64,000 nt of DNA from CAZTGZ01 sp964613385 (GTDB lineage Bacteria; Bacteroidota; Bacteroidia; NS11-12g; UBA9320): NCBI GenBank assembly GCA_964613385.1, contig CAZTGZ010000010.1, positions 16,934 through 80,933 on the forward strand, in the 5' to 3' direction. The notes beneath the pieces were generated by a model. The model searched no databases. It had not been told where the DNA came from and worked only from the letters and a program-made list of their open reading frames with translations. Below, piece after piece: positions 8,154 to 16,740 of the stretch. Positions within the stretch are counted from its first letter, which is position 1. The number at the start of each line of letters is the position of its first letter. Position numbers and translations under genes: made by a program.

Positions 8154-9263
8154 TTAAGACTTTTTATCACTTCTGGCGTTAAATCCGAATGAAAAACCGA
8201 ATCTCCATCCGTTTTTACCCGGAACAGCATACATGTTTAAAGGAATATTTAGTTTCCCGCTTTTAATGGTTTTTCCGGCCGCTAAAACCAAACCACTGTT
8301 CAAATAAGGTGTTCCTTTGCTATCGAGACGGTACTCAATGTCGGCGTTTTCAGGAACTTCAATCTGATTTTCGAGTTTAACCCATTCACCCTGGGCGTTG
8401 ATGAATCCTCTGCTGCGGGTAGAAAACCCAAAGGTAGGCCCGATGGCAAATTCGAGTCCGTTTACATTGTTACGCAGCCCATTCATGATTACAATGCTGG
8501 GAAGGAACAATCCCTGATCTATACCGGTTACCATGGGAATTACTTCAACCAGCGCCTGATAATTTCCTTCATTCAGATATTTCTTTTCAAACTGATATCC
8601 GAATTGTGACATCATGGGGTAGGCGTTAAATCCTCCTTTATTGGTTGCAGCGCTGATGATTTTTGCATTGGTTCCAGTAAGCACAGTGAATCCCATTCTC
8701 GGACCATTTAATTTGAGGTAATCGTCGTTTGGGTTGTTGATGGAACTCTCAAAGCTGCTCTTTTTGGTGAGTTTTTCCTGAACCAACAGATCCACTTCCT
8801 GTCCGAACATCTCTTTCAGGGCCATTTCAGTCATAATGGGTAATTCCTTAGAAAGATGCAGGTATTGTTTAACGATGGATTTTTCCATTCTTCCGGTGGC
8901 AACATCCACCATGCGTATGGTCAGAATCATGTGATCGCCAAACAACTCGCAGCTACCTGAAATTACTTTGTCTGCTTTTAGGTGATTACCCATTTCGAGC
9001 ATACATGTTTTACCAAAACAATTGTTCAGATTGATCTGATTCTTTTCGCTGACAAACCGGATGTCATATCGGTCAACTACCTCCATTAGATTGAGTTTTT
9101 CCAATTCGATCCGAACCAAATTACCCATTTGTTCAGAGCTGATGTCAATTTTTTGCACATCAAAATTCAGAACTGCAACGGAAGCTTTTTCCTGGGCGTT
9201 AAGAGAGAAAAAAACACCGAAGAACATAGGAATAAAGAAGTTGATTTTAAGTGAGGTTTTCAT
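8154..9263 (-). CDS. Exported CsgG/LpoB-like protein with unassigned C-terminal region
   Basis: 369 residues from the ATG at 9263 (signal peptide MKTSLKINFFIPMFFGVFFS, cleaved near LNAQ); the upstream in-frame extension is not signal-like. Residues about 20-150 resemble the periplasmic fold shared by CsgG, LpoB and related proteins: SVAVLNFDV, then VRIELEKLN, FVSEKNQINL, and KADKVISGSCELFGDHMIL. Such domains bind envelope machinery or act as sensors of it. Residues about 190-369 are glycine- and aromatic-rich and end in FSFGFNAR, suggesting a small barrel or beta-sandwich, not identified. It stands alone between its own terminator and a 220-base intergenic stretch. Confidence 0.65.
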   Translation of the reverse strand: MKTSLKINFFIPMFFGVFFSLNAQEKASVAVLNFDVQKIDISSEQMGNLVRIELEKLNLMEVVDRYDIRFVSEKNQINLNNCFGKTCMLEMGNHLKADKVISGSCELFGDHMILTIRMVDVATGRMEKSIVKQYLHLSKELPIMTEMALKEMFGQEVDLLVQEKLTKKSSFESSINNPNDDYLKLNGPRMGFTVLTGTNAKIISAATNKGGFNAYPMMSQFGYQFEKKYLNEGNYQALVEVIPMVTGIDQGLFLPSIVIMNGLRNNVNGLEFAIGPTFGFSTRSRGFINAQGEWVKLENQIEVPENADIEYRLDSKGTPYLNSGLVLAAGKTIKSGKLNIPLNMYAVPGKNGWRFGFSFGFNARSDKKS

Positions 9264-9384
9264 TTTAATATTTATTTGTTGATGCAAACCAACAGCTCCT
9301 GACACGTATTCCCGGGGCGTATTTTGGGATTATTGCAAGTATTTTTTAGGAAATTCAGACCAATTTATCAGGGTGAGGGTCTTT

Positions 9385-9403
9385 AGTTGCATTTTTTGCA
9401 ACT
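9385..9403. promoter_or_regulatory. Perfect hairpin upstream of the HTH gene
   Basis: AGTTGCA-TTTTT-TGCAACT, a seven-base-pair stem with five-base loop, lies about 85 bases upstream of the HTH gene start. No T run follows, so it is not a standard terminator; as an inverted repeat it could be a binding site, which is a guess. Confidence 0.3.
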
Positions 9404-9487
9404 CTTCGGTCGTGGTGTGTGGTTTTATCATAAAATATAGGAGCGTACATCAGAAAAATGTAACTTGCCATTTCAAAATACAGTCAG

Positions 9488-10474
9488 ATGAACCTCCAGG
9501 AATTGCTATTGGCACGGGTTAAAGACCGGATTTCAGATCACTTGAAATTGGCAGATGAACTGGCAGATTTGTTGGACATAAGCACAGATAGCGCCTACCG
9601 ACGATTGCGCGGTGAAACGGCACTGAGTATTGAAGAGGTCGGAGCAATTTGCCGCAACTATCAGATATCATTTGACACACTCCTGAATGAAAAGCCCGGG
9701 CTGGCAGTATTTAATTACAGCCCATTGTTCGCAGGGGAGTTGAATTTTGAGAATTATCTATTACTCATATTGGGGATGTTGCGCAAGGTTAAAGAGCATG
9801 AGGGCAAGATCATATATGCGGCAGAAGACGTACCTGTTTTAAGGAGTCTAAGCTATCCCAGGTTGGCTCAGTTTAAAATATTTTATTGGCTGAAGTCTGT
9901 TTTAAATGACCAATCGATTCAAGGGAATGAGTTCCGATTGGGGATATTACCGGAAAAATACTCCGCTATTTGTGAGCAGATTCGGCAGGCATACAATGAG
10001 GTTTCCAGCGTGGAGATCTGGACGGTGGAGACATTGTACAGCACATTGAAACAAATAGAGTTTTTTTGGCAGACGGGCAGGTTTATTTCCAGAGAAGAGG
10101 CGATGAGTGTGTGGGAGGATATGTGTTTGGTAGTGAACGATCTGAAGCTGGGTGCAGAAAATGAAACCAAGGATCCAGAAATGAAAAATGGGACTTCCTT
10201 TGTTCTGTATGATTGTGAAGTTTTAATTGGCAACAATTGTATCATCTTAGAATCCAGTGATTGGAAAAGGTGTTTTATCTCTTATAATTCGATGAACTCC
10301 CTGCATACGGAAGACGAGTCATTTAATGCAGAAGCCAGTCAGTGGATGCAGAATCTGATTCGCAAGTCAAATTTAATGAGCGGGGTCGGAGAAAAGCATC
10401 GATTTCGTTTTTTCAAGCTGATGGCGGATAAACTCCAGCACACGTTGGATGTGATAAATCAGGATCCGTTTTGA
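9488..10474 (+). CDS. Helix-turn-helix regulator with unknown C-terminal domain
   Basis: 328 residues. The first about 65 form an XRE/BetR-like helix-turn-helix (LADLLDISTDSAYRRLRGET, then LSIEEVGAICRNYQIS), the DNA-binding part. The remaining 260 residues are helical, with no cofactor or signal-binding motif that I recognise, and are probably a sensor or oligomerisation domain. It has no membrane segment and stands alone. Convergent with the DUF2520 gene, 38 bases away. Its target is unknown; the divergent CsgG-like gene is the obvious candidate. Confidence 0.75.
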   Translation: MNLQELLLARVKDRISDHLKLADELADLLDISTDSAYRRLRGETALSIEEVGAICRNYQISFDTLLNEKPGLAVFNYSPLFAGELNFENYLLLILGMLRKVKEHEGKIIYAAEDVPVLRSLSYPRLAQFKIFYWLKSVLNDQSIQGNEFRLGILPEKYSAICEQIRQAYNEVSSVEIWTVETLYSTLKQIEFFWQTGRFISREEAMSVWEDMCLVVNDLKLGAENETKDPEMKNGTSFVLYDCEVLIGNNCIILESSDWKRCFISYNSMNSLHTEDESFNAEASQWMQNLIRKSNLMSGVGEKHRFRFFKLMADKLQHTLDVINQDPF

Positions 10475-10512
10475 TGGGGCAACTCAAGCCCGAATGGAAA
10501 CAGCAGGTACGC

Positions 10513-11286
10513 CTAATTCTCAGTTTTATGAGAAATTGAATCCGAAAACAGCCTATACATATTTTCATATTCCGGCGCATTTTCCTTCAGCCATAGCAGA
10601 TGTTGCTCCATAATTCGGGTGTCTTTTCTTTTAGCGGGTCCGGTTTGGGCTTGTAGGGGTCCGAGTTCTAACGCTTTCAGCAGCGTTTCACTGAATAAAG
10701 GTCTGAGTATTTCAGGATTTTGGCCTGATTTAGACGCCAGTTCTCCTGAGATCTGATATAAATGATTTACAAAATTATTCGCGAAAACCGCTGCCAGATG
10801 CAAGATCTGTCTTTGGGGGCTTTTGCAGATCCGGACGTGAACAGAAAGTCGCTCGGCCAATTCCTGAATAGCTTTTTCAGTGATGCTGTCGGATGCTTCA
10901 ATGAGCAGGGGAACTTTGTTGAAATCGATTTTGCGCGATTTGGTCAGGGTTTGAAGCGGATACAGAACACCGAATTTAAGATTATGAGGAGTCAGAATAT
11001 CCATGGCAGTGGAACCGGAGCAATGGATGAGAATATTTCCGCAATGTTTCAGATGGTGTGCAGCCGTCTCTAATTGATCATCAGAAGTACACAGGAACAC
11101 CCAGTCGGCCCGGCTTTTATAAGAGATTTCGGTACCATAATAAGCGCCGAATTTTATCGCCAGTTCTTTCGCTGAATGGCCATTTCTGGATATGACCTGT
11201 TCAATTTGAACCCCGATTTTATCCAGGGCATGAGCCAGATGCCAACCCAGATTGCCTGCACCAACAATAATGGCCGTTTCAGACAT
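10513..11286 (-). CDS. Rossmann/DUF2520 oxidoreductase-like protein
   Basis: 257 residues. An N-terminal Rossmann domain opens with IIVGAGNLGWHLAHAL (GxGxxG/A pattern, residues 6-21) and continues VFLCTSDDQLE and ILIHCSGST; the C-terminal half is the helical DUF2520 domain (HLAAVFANNFVNHLYQ). It resembles F420-dependent NADP reductase and ProC-type proteins, but the substrate is unknown. Its start overlaps the end of ccmF by eight bases, so it is translated as the last gene of the ccm operon; a role in cytochrome maturation is not implied by its family. Confidence 0.85.
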   Translation of the reverse strand: MSETAIIVGAGNLGWHLAHALDKIGVQIEQVISRNGHSAKELAIKFGAYYGTEISYKSRADWVFLCTSDDQLETAAHHLKHCGNILIHCSGSTAMDILTPHNLKFGVLYPLQTLTKSRKIDFNKVPLLIEASDSITEKAIQELAERLSVHVRICKSPQRQILHLAAVFANNFVNHLYQISGELASKSGQNPEILRPLFSETLLKALELGPLQAQTGPAKRKDTRIMEQHLLWLKENAPEYENMYRLFSDSISHKTEN

Positions 11287-13894
11287 GTACCTGCGCTTTT
11301 TGTTTCATGCGCTGACGTATGCTTAACACAAAACCTGTAAGCATAATGAGCGTACCTGCCCAAAGCAGATTGATCCATGGAAATACAATGGCTTTCATGA
11401 TGATATAATCCGGAATTACTTCCTTCTGCTTCGCTTCGAGCACGATACCTTCGCCGCTGATTTTCTTTCTCATGGTCAATTGGAGTCCGGCATTTTCTTC
11501 CCTGGTGAAAATCGTATAGTCATCGACCAGAGTCTTGCCATATACCGGTTTCATCTGCCAAAAAGAATCTCCGCGTATCACATCAAAGAATCCGATGGTG
11601 AGCCTGTGACCCTTGAGATCATTGGAAATATCTTCTCCATTCGTTTCTCTCAACTCCTTGAAAATCACAACATTCTTGTTGATTACTAAGGTGTCTCCCG
11701 GTTTGATGTCATGCGTTCCGGCATCCTGCCATTCTTCGGCCTGATCCTTTCTTCTAACGGAGGTGACATGGGTAAAAATATCTTTTGAAATAAAATGACG
11801 GGTATCAGGATTGGGCATCAACCCTTGTCGTTCATTGAACTGGGCATTAGGATACAGGCTAAATGCCTCACCGTTCTTTTGATTCAAGTAGTCGACACGA
11901 TAAAATGTATTAGGTCCTTCGGTGCTGTCACCGCGATAGGTTATCTGATAATCACCCATTTGAACCGGAACTCCGTTTTGCAGGAACAGATTTTCCCGGG
12001 TGGTTTTCTCATCAAAGCTCTCACCATAGCTATGTACATAGTTGAGTGAGATTACATGCTGTTTCGACCCTGAAACCAATATTCCGATCAACATCATCCC
12101 CAGGCCAATATGTGCCACGGCTCCACCGGAAACTTTTAAATTTCCCTTGAGCACTTTATACACATAAAAGGCATTTGCAACCATGGCGTAAAAGGCGGCC
12201 AACATGAGCCCAATCAATAAAGGAGCGTTTATCTGGAATAACCAAATTCCACCGATGGTTAATACGATGGCCGCAATCAGGGTATAGCCCAACAGAGGCA
12301 GGACTTTCTTAGGGTCAGATTTACGGTATTTGAAATATTGACCTATGGCGCTCAGTAAGGCAATGAGTATGGCAATAGGTAACTGCCAACGGTTATAGAA
12401 TTCCACAACATTGGTAGGTGGTGCTGCTTTGCCAGCGGCTATATCTTTTAGTTTATCCCATCCCGTGAGGTTGGCCAGGGGTTCCAGTACAAATGCGAAT
12501 GCCGTGGTTATCTTGTTGAGTACGGGAATGGAAGTATTTACGAGAACCTGAAAAGCAGAAAGTAAGAGAATCAGCGTTCCTATAAACATCCAGAACTCCC
12601 GACTCCACATATTTTCTTCCTTTTCGCTCAGGGGAATATTGCGATAGAGGTTCATGGTCATCCATATGATAGAAACCGTGAAATAGATGAGATTAGGGAT
12701 TTTCAGGAAAGTACCCGCCCCAACATTTATTAGGAGCAAGGTGAGCAGAGAAAGCGCATAGATATACCTTGCCCGGCTATGTTGGAAACTCACCGCCGTC
12801 ATCAGACCCAGGAACATAAATACGAACACCATCAGTTGCCCGCTGAGTCCTAAGTCTGTAAAGCTGTGAACAGAGGTATCTCCCAATATGCCGCTTCGTG
12901 TAAGAAAAGTGGCGTAGAGCACCAGGATAAAGCTACTTCCCGCCAATATCAGGGATAAAATCTGATAATTTCCGGTACTTTTTTGAATCAGCATCACATG
13001 CACGGCAGCGATAATGACCAGCCAGGGTATGAGGGAGGCATTTTCAACCGGATCCCAGGCCCAGTATCCACCAAAGCTCAGGCTTTCGTAAGCCCAAAAG
13101 CCACCCATGATGATACCGGCACCTAAAACCATCACACAGAACAAAGTCCAGGGCAATGCCGGTGCAATCCACCCCTTATAATCCCGAAGCCACATAGCTG
13201 CAATCACGAATGCAAATGGCACGATGGAGGCAGCAAAACCAAGGAATAAGGTTGGAGGATGTATTACCATCCAATAGTTCTGTAAAAGCGGATTCAGCCC
13301 ATTGCCATTTACGATGACTTTTAAATAATTGGCCTTGCCTACACTTTCAAGTATAGGAATATCCATGAGTTCGGGTTTGGCAATTCGGAGCAATTCAAAT
13401 GGGCTGCTACCGAGTTTTATGCCGGGTAACCATTCGATGCCCAGAATCATACTTCCCAAAACTATTTGTGCCAACGCCACCACCACCATCACCGGGGCTT
13501 CCCATTTGCCTGATCTGAAGAGGAAAATTCCCAGCACTGCATGCCAGAACATCCATAAAAGAAAGCTTCCTTCTTGTCCTTCCCAAAAGCAGCTGATCAT
13601 ATAGTGCACCGGCAACTCAAGGGAAGAATGTTGCCAGGCATAGGCATATTCGAAATAGTGACTGTGAATGATATAGAAAAGGGTGATAAAAATGCCGGCA
13701 ACTGAAGCCGCATGAACAAGAAAAGTTATTCTTCCTGTTTTTATCCATTTGCTTTTATCCGAACCTTCCGTCCTGGTCGACAGAAAATACGCCAATGCAG
13801 CCAGAATAGAGGAAGTAAGCGATAAAGCGACGAAAAATTTGCCCAGGTTTCCGGGTAACAAGTGTTCCCCTATAAATGTAATGGTAGGATCCAT
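11279..13894 (-). CDS. ccmF: Cytochrome c maturation protein CcmF (heme lyase)
   Basis: 871 residues, a polytopic inner-membrane protein. The heme-handling WWD signature GGYWAWDPVENASLIPW lies near residues 275-291, after a conserved His in NYWMVIHPPTLF (about 207-218). A large periplasmic loop near the C-terminus (about 620-830) is followed by a last helix. CcmF takes heme from holo-CcmE and attaches it to apocytochrome c in the periplasm. Longer than the proteobacterial protein (about 650), mainly from the extra loop, which carries a PDTRHF-type His segment. It begins two bases after ccmE. Confidence 0.95.
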   Translation of the reverse strand: MDPTITFIGEHLLPGNLGKFFVALSLTSSILAALAYFLSTRTEGSDKSKWIKTGRITFLVHAASVAGIFITLFYIIHSHYFEYAYAWQHSSLELPVHYMISCFWEGQEGSFLLWMFWHAVLGIFLFRSGKWEAPVMVVVALAQIVLGSMILGIEWLPGIKLGSSPFELLRIAKPELMDIPILESVGKANYLKVIVNGNGLNPLLQNYWMVIHPPTLFLGFAASIVPFAFVIAAMWLRDYKGWIAPALPWTLFCVMVLGAGIIMGGFWAYESLSFGGYWAWDPVENASLIPWLVIIAAVHVMLIQKSTGNYQILSLILAGSSFILVLYATFLTRSGILGDTSVHSFTDLGLSGQLMVFVFMFLGLMTAVSFQHSRARYIYALSLLTLLLINVGAGTFLKIPNLIYFTVSIIWMTMNLYRNIPLSEKEENMWSREFWMFIGTLILLLSAFQVLVNTSIPVLNKITTAFAFVLEPLANLTGWDKLKDIAAGKAAPPTNVVEFYNRWQLPIAILIALLSAIGQYFKYRKSDPKKVLPLLGYTLIAAIVLTIGGIWLFQINAPLLIGLMLAAFYAMVANAFYVYKVLKGNLKVSGGAVAHIGLGMMLIGILVSGSKQHVISLNYVHSYGESFDEKTTRENLFLQNGVPVQMGDYQITYRGDSTEGPNTFYRVDYLNQKNGEAFSLYPNAQFNERQGLMPNPDTRHFISKDIFTHVTSVRRKDQAEEWQDAGTHDIKPGDTLVINKNVVIFKELRETNGEDISNDLKGHRLTIGFFDVIRGDSFWQMKPVYGKTLVDDYTIFTREENAGLQLTMRKKISGEGIVLEAKQKEVIPDYIIMKAIVFPWINLLWAGTLIMLTGFVLSIRQRMKQKAQVHV

Positions 13895-13896
13895 GT

Positions 13897-14283
13897 TTAC
13901 AGGTCTTCTACTTCATTTTCATATTTCGAAGGGCATTTCGTCTGAATCTGCGAGGCTGTAAATTCCCCATTATCAGCATATTTACCCACAACCACCACTT
14001 CTTCGCTTCTTTCAAAATCGTAAGGTTTTTCTTTCAGACAGATCACTTTCTGAACATCACCGTTCATGTCTTTGGCGTAAAAGGTGAATTTTTCAGGGTC
14101 TATTTCCGGCTTATAGGTAATTTCCTTCTCTTTGACCAGTTGAGTTTTAACATGAAATTCCTTTCCGGGAGTCTCTCTGGCATCTTCGAAATTAACAAAA
14201 GACCCTGCGCTCCCATAAGAAGCAACTATTGCGCCTATGGCCACTGCGATAATTACCAATAAAGCAATATGAGTTATTTTCAT
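13897..14283 (-). CDS. ccmE: Heme chaperone CcmE, Cys-type
   Basis: 128 residues from the ATG at 14283, where one N-terminal helix (residues 5-22) leads into the OB-fold heme chaperone domain. CcmE carries heme covalently from CcmC to CcmF. In the classic protein the heme is held by His in HxxxY; here the equivalent site reads CPSKY (Cys117, Tyr121), the CxxxY variant known from some deltaproteobacterial and archaeal systems. The start overlaps the stop of ccmD by four bases. Confidence 0.92.
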   Translation of the reverse strand: MKITHIALLVIIAVAIGAIVASYGSAGSFVNFEDARETPGKEFHVKTQLVKEKEITYKPEIDPEKFTFYAKDMNGDVQKVICLKEKPYDFERSEEVVVVGKYADNGEFTASQIQTKCPSKYENEVEDL

Positions 14284-14486
14284 TTTTTCTGATCTTGTTC
14301 TAATTTGTTGAGCCTTCTGTCCAATAGCACGAGGTAAATGACTATACCGACAAAAATGATGCACAAAACGGCGGCTACCACCATATATCTTCCATGCCTG
14401 TAAAAGGCATCCGTCCAGTTATTTTCGGCAGCCATTGCACGTAATTGTGCGGACATAAGCATCAAGAAAACACCGAGTTTATTCAT
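14280..14486 (-). CDS. ccmD: CcmD-like small membrane protein
   Basis: 68 residues: a hydrophobic N-terminus (MNKLGVFLMLMSAQLRAMA), a single strong membrane helix (about 33-55, RYMVVAAVLCIIFVGIVIYL) and a charged coiled tail LDRRLNKLEQDQKK. CcmD proteins have little sequence identity and are recognised by size, topology and position; CcmD helps release holo-CcmE from the CcmABC complex. The gene overlaps ccmC by eight bases and ccmE by four. Confidence 0.75.
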   Translation of the reverse strand: MNKLGVFLMLMSAQLRAMAAENNWTDAFYRHGRYMVVAAVLCIIFVGIVIYLVLLDRRLNKLEQDQKK

Positions 14487-15525
14487 TTTGTTTTTTTATT
14501 TCAAGGCTGGATATCCGGGTATGTAATTGTGCCAACCAAAATCCGAAAAGTATGAATCCGGTCACGGCTGGATAGAATACAATTCTCAGGTTGTTATCCA
14601 AATCGTAATTGTTGAATCCCACTGAATCACCACTTCCCGGATGCAGACTGAAATCAGCTACCTTGGGAAGAATAATGATAAGTACTATGAATATGGGGAA
14701 AGCCAATATATTATAAACTGCAGCCAGACGCCCGATTTTGTTTTGATCCTTTATGGTTTTGCGCAAAATCTGATAGGCCAGGTAAATTAAGACGCCAATG
14801 GCAGCACCATTCAATTTAGGGTCGGGGCTCCAAAAAACGCCCCAGGTAAAACGGGCCCAGAATGCTCCAGTACTAATCCCAAGTAAGCCGAAAAGCACAC
14901 CGGTATAGGCCAGGGCATTTGCCCGAACATCATACATCGGGTTTAATTTGTTCAAATACAAAATACTATAAATGAAAGATGCGAACAGCAAGGCAATCAT
15001 CGCAAACCACATGGGAACATGAAAATTCAGGTTGCGGATGGTTTCGAACAGAACGCCGCGGTAGGGGAAGCTGAAATATGCTGCTTTTTTAAAACCGGAT
15101 GGTGCGTCACACGAAATGAGGCTGTCAGATTGCCCGGGGGCGCTCAGGGTCAATATACCCGGCGAAAGAAACAAACCGTGCTTTTCATCTTCCAAAACAA
15201 CGGTAAATGCTTCATTTTGAGCTGTTTTTGGCAAGCTCAGGTCAGGAAATGGGAATTGTAATGCCAATTCGTTTTCTCCCTTTATTTCAGCATGACCACA
15301 GATATAGAAACTATCTTTCTTCAGCCATACTTTAACCGGATAATCCTTTTCAAAGTGTGTGTTATACCCTTCCAGAGAGATGCTTAAAACGGAATCGGTA
15401 ATTTCGGCCCGCTCGGGTGATATGCCGGCAATGCCCGGACCAACAGGGGTTGTCAGTCCCATGTAAAGAGCATAAGCTATCAATAAAACTGACAAAGATT
15501 TCCAGACTATATCAAACCGCATCAT
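14479..15525 (-). CDS. ccmC: CcmC-type heme handling protein with large periplasmic insertion
   Basis: 348 residues, against about 220-250 usual for CcmC. The heme-handling elements are present: His169 in NFHVPMWF, the WWD-like segment WGVFWSPDPKLNGA at about 228-241, and His295 in SLHPG. CcmC loads heme on CcmE at the outer face of the inner membrane. Between the first helix (about 9-27) and His169 lies an added stretch of roughly 110 beta-rich residues, predicted to be periplasmic. Two ATG codons stand together at the start; the first was used. Confidence 0.88.
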   Translation of the reverse strand: MMRFDIVWKSLSVLLIAYALYMGLTTPVGPGIAGISPERAEITDSVLSISLEGYNTHFEKDYPVKVWLKKDSFYICGHAEIKGENELALQFPFPDLSLPKTAQNEAFTVVLEDEKHGLFLSPGILTLSAPGQSDSLISCDAPSGFKKAAYFSFPYRGVLFETIRNLNFHVPMWFAMIALLFASFIYSILYLNKLNPMYDVRANALAYTGVLFGLLGISTGAFWARFTWGVFWSPDPKLNGAAIGVLIYLAYQILRKTIKDQNKIGRLAAVYNILAFPIFIVLIIILPKVADFSLHPGSGDSVGFNNYDLDNNLRIVFYPAVTGFILFGFWLAQLHTRISSLEIKKQNE

Positions 15526-15541
15526 GATGAATAGATAACCG

Positions 15542-15549
15542 CAAAATTA
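15542..15549 (-). promoter_or_regulatory. -7 box (TAATTTTG) upstream of ccmC
   Basis: Minus-strand TAATTTTG 16 bases before the ccmC start, in the 66-base gap after ccmB. It suggests a second, internal promoter for ccmCDEF. No -33 element found at 19-21 bases. Confidence 0.45.
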
Positions 15550-15591
15550 AACAATTGCAATGGCTTACATCAGGCCGTTGAGGTTTTCAAA

Positions 15592-16254
15592 TTATTCTCT
15601 CCAGACAAAACGATATAAAACAACCCCTAACAACGTGAACATCAGATCTAACAGCAATAAAACAATGAGGTCTTTAATACCATTTCCGGCGCGGTTACCA
15701 ACGGCTACAGCAGATGCGCGAACGGTTATCAATACTAATGGAATCAACAATGGGAAACTCAGCACGGGCACCAATAAATGGTTACCACCTGCTTTTGTTG
15801 CCAATGCACTGAGCATAGAAACCAGGGCACTTAATCCGGTAGTGAATGCGAAAACAACACCCAGAAACAGCCCCCATTCCTTGATTTCATTCCCGAGCAG
15901 GACCACAAAAGTCAAAGTGCAAACCATGCTCAACAGGAATGATAAAAACATGTGATAAAGCACCTTGCCTAACAAAATTGCCTGAGGAGAGGCCAATTGA
16001 TGAAGATAGAGCATTTGACCTTGATTTTCCTGAAGAAAACCTTTGGCTACTGCTTGTATGGTTGTGAGCAATAAAATTATCCAGAACAACCCATTCCAGG
16101 TGCGCACCGGGAGATTTCCTATGCTGAGATAGGCAATAAATACGGCAGCAATAAGTTGCAGAATAATTCCACTCAGGGCATACCTCTGCTTCCATTCCGT
16201 TTTTAATTCCTTTAAAAACAAAAGAGCTACCTGCCTGAATAAGGGTAATTCCAT
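15592..16254 (-). CDS. ccmB: Heme exporter subunit CcmB
   Basis: 220 residues from the ATG at 16254, with six membrane helices; the segment FLQENQGQMLYLHQLASP followed by GKVLYHM is characteristic of CcmB. It is the membrane subunit of the CcmAB ABC complex, whose ATPase activity releases holo-CcmE. No ccmA is seen in the window, so the ATPase must lie elsewhere. First gene of the ccm cluster. Confidence 0.9.
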   Translation of the reverse strand: MELPLFRQVALLFLKELKTEWKQRYALSGIILQLIAAVFIAYLSIGNLPVRTWNGLFWIILLLTTIQAVAKGFLQENQGQMLYLHQLASPQAILLGKVLYHMFLSFLLSMVCTLTFVVLLGNEIKEWGLFLGVVFAFTTGLSALVSMLSALATKAGGNHLLVPVLSFPLLIPLVLITVRASAVAVGNRAGNGIKDLIVLLLLDLMFTLLGVVLYRFVWRE

Positions 16255-16271
16255 ATTTTTGCGCAAAATTA
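16254..16271. promoter_or_regulatory. Overlapping divergent -7 boxes between ccmB and the TerB-like gene
   Basis: Plus strand TATTTTTG (16254-16261) faces the gene at 16280; minus strand TAATTTTG (16271-16264) faces ccmB, ending nine bases from its ATG. The two boxes meet near the centre, so the two polymerases could compete. Confidence 0.45.
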
Positions 16272-16279
16272 AACCTGAA

Positions 16280-16738
16280 ATGTTATACCAGTTATCTCAC
16301 CTTAGCGAAGAAGAAAGAGAAATTATTTATGATGCCCCTGTTTGGGTAGCAGCTTATGTGGCTTTGGCCGATAATCAGATTACGGTAGAAGAACGTCGAA
16401 AAATTGTAGAAATGGTGCATACCAAGACTTTTTCGGAGAAGAATGACCTCAGTGAGATGTACAAGGAATTGGAAAATGATATTGCTGTTAGAATAGATAA
16501 TGCCATTAAATCCATTCCTACATATCAGGAAGAAAAAGAGCCATTTGTTCGCGCCAAATTGGTTTATTTGAACCAGGTAATGAAAAAACTTGACTTAACG
16601 TTTGCTCGTCAGCTTTATAAGAGTTTGCAGGATTTCGCGGTTTTTACGGCCCAAACGACGGGAGGAGTATTAGGAGTACATCGCATCAACGATACGGAGA
16701 AGCTGTTGTTGCAATTAGATATGATTGAAAAACCCTGA
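16280..16738 (+). CDS. Small helical protein, possibly TerB-like
   Basis: 152 residues from the ATG at 16280; an upstream TTG at 16259 would start inside the -7 box. Soluble and helical. YVALADNQITVEERRKIVEMV resembles the acidic 'AD..I...E' repeat of TerB-fold domains, but the match is by eye and weak. It ends two bases before the biotin carboxylase start and is probably co-transcribed with it. Function unknown. Confidence 0.55.
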   Translation: MLYQLSHLSEEEREIIYDAPVWVAAYVALADNQITVEERRKIVEMVHTKTFSEKNDLSEMYKELENDIAVRIDNAIKSIPTYQEEKEPFVRAKLVYLNQVMKKLDLTFARQLYKSLQDFAVFTAQTTGGVLGVHRINDTEKLLLQLDMIEKP

Positions 16739-16740
16739 TT

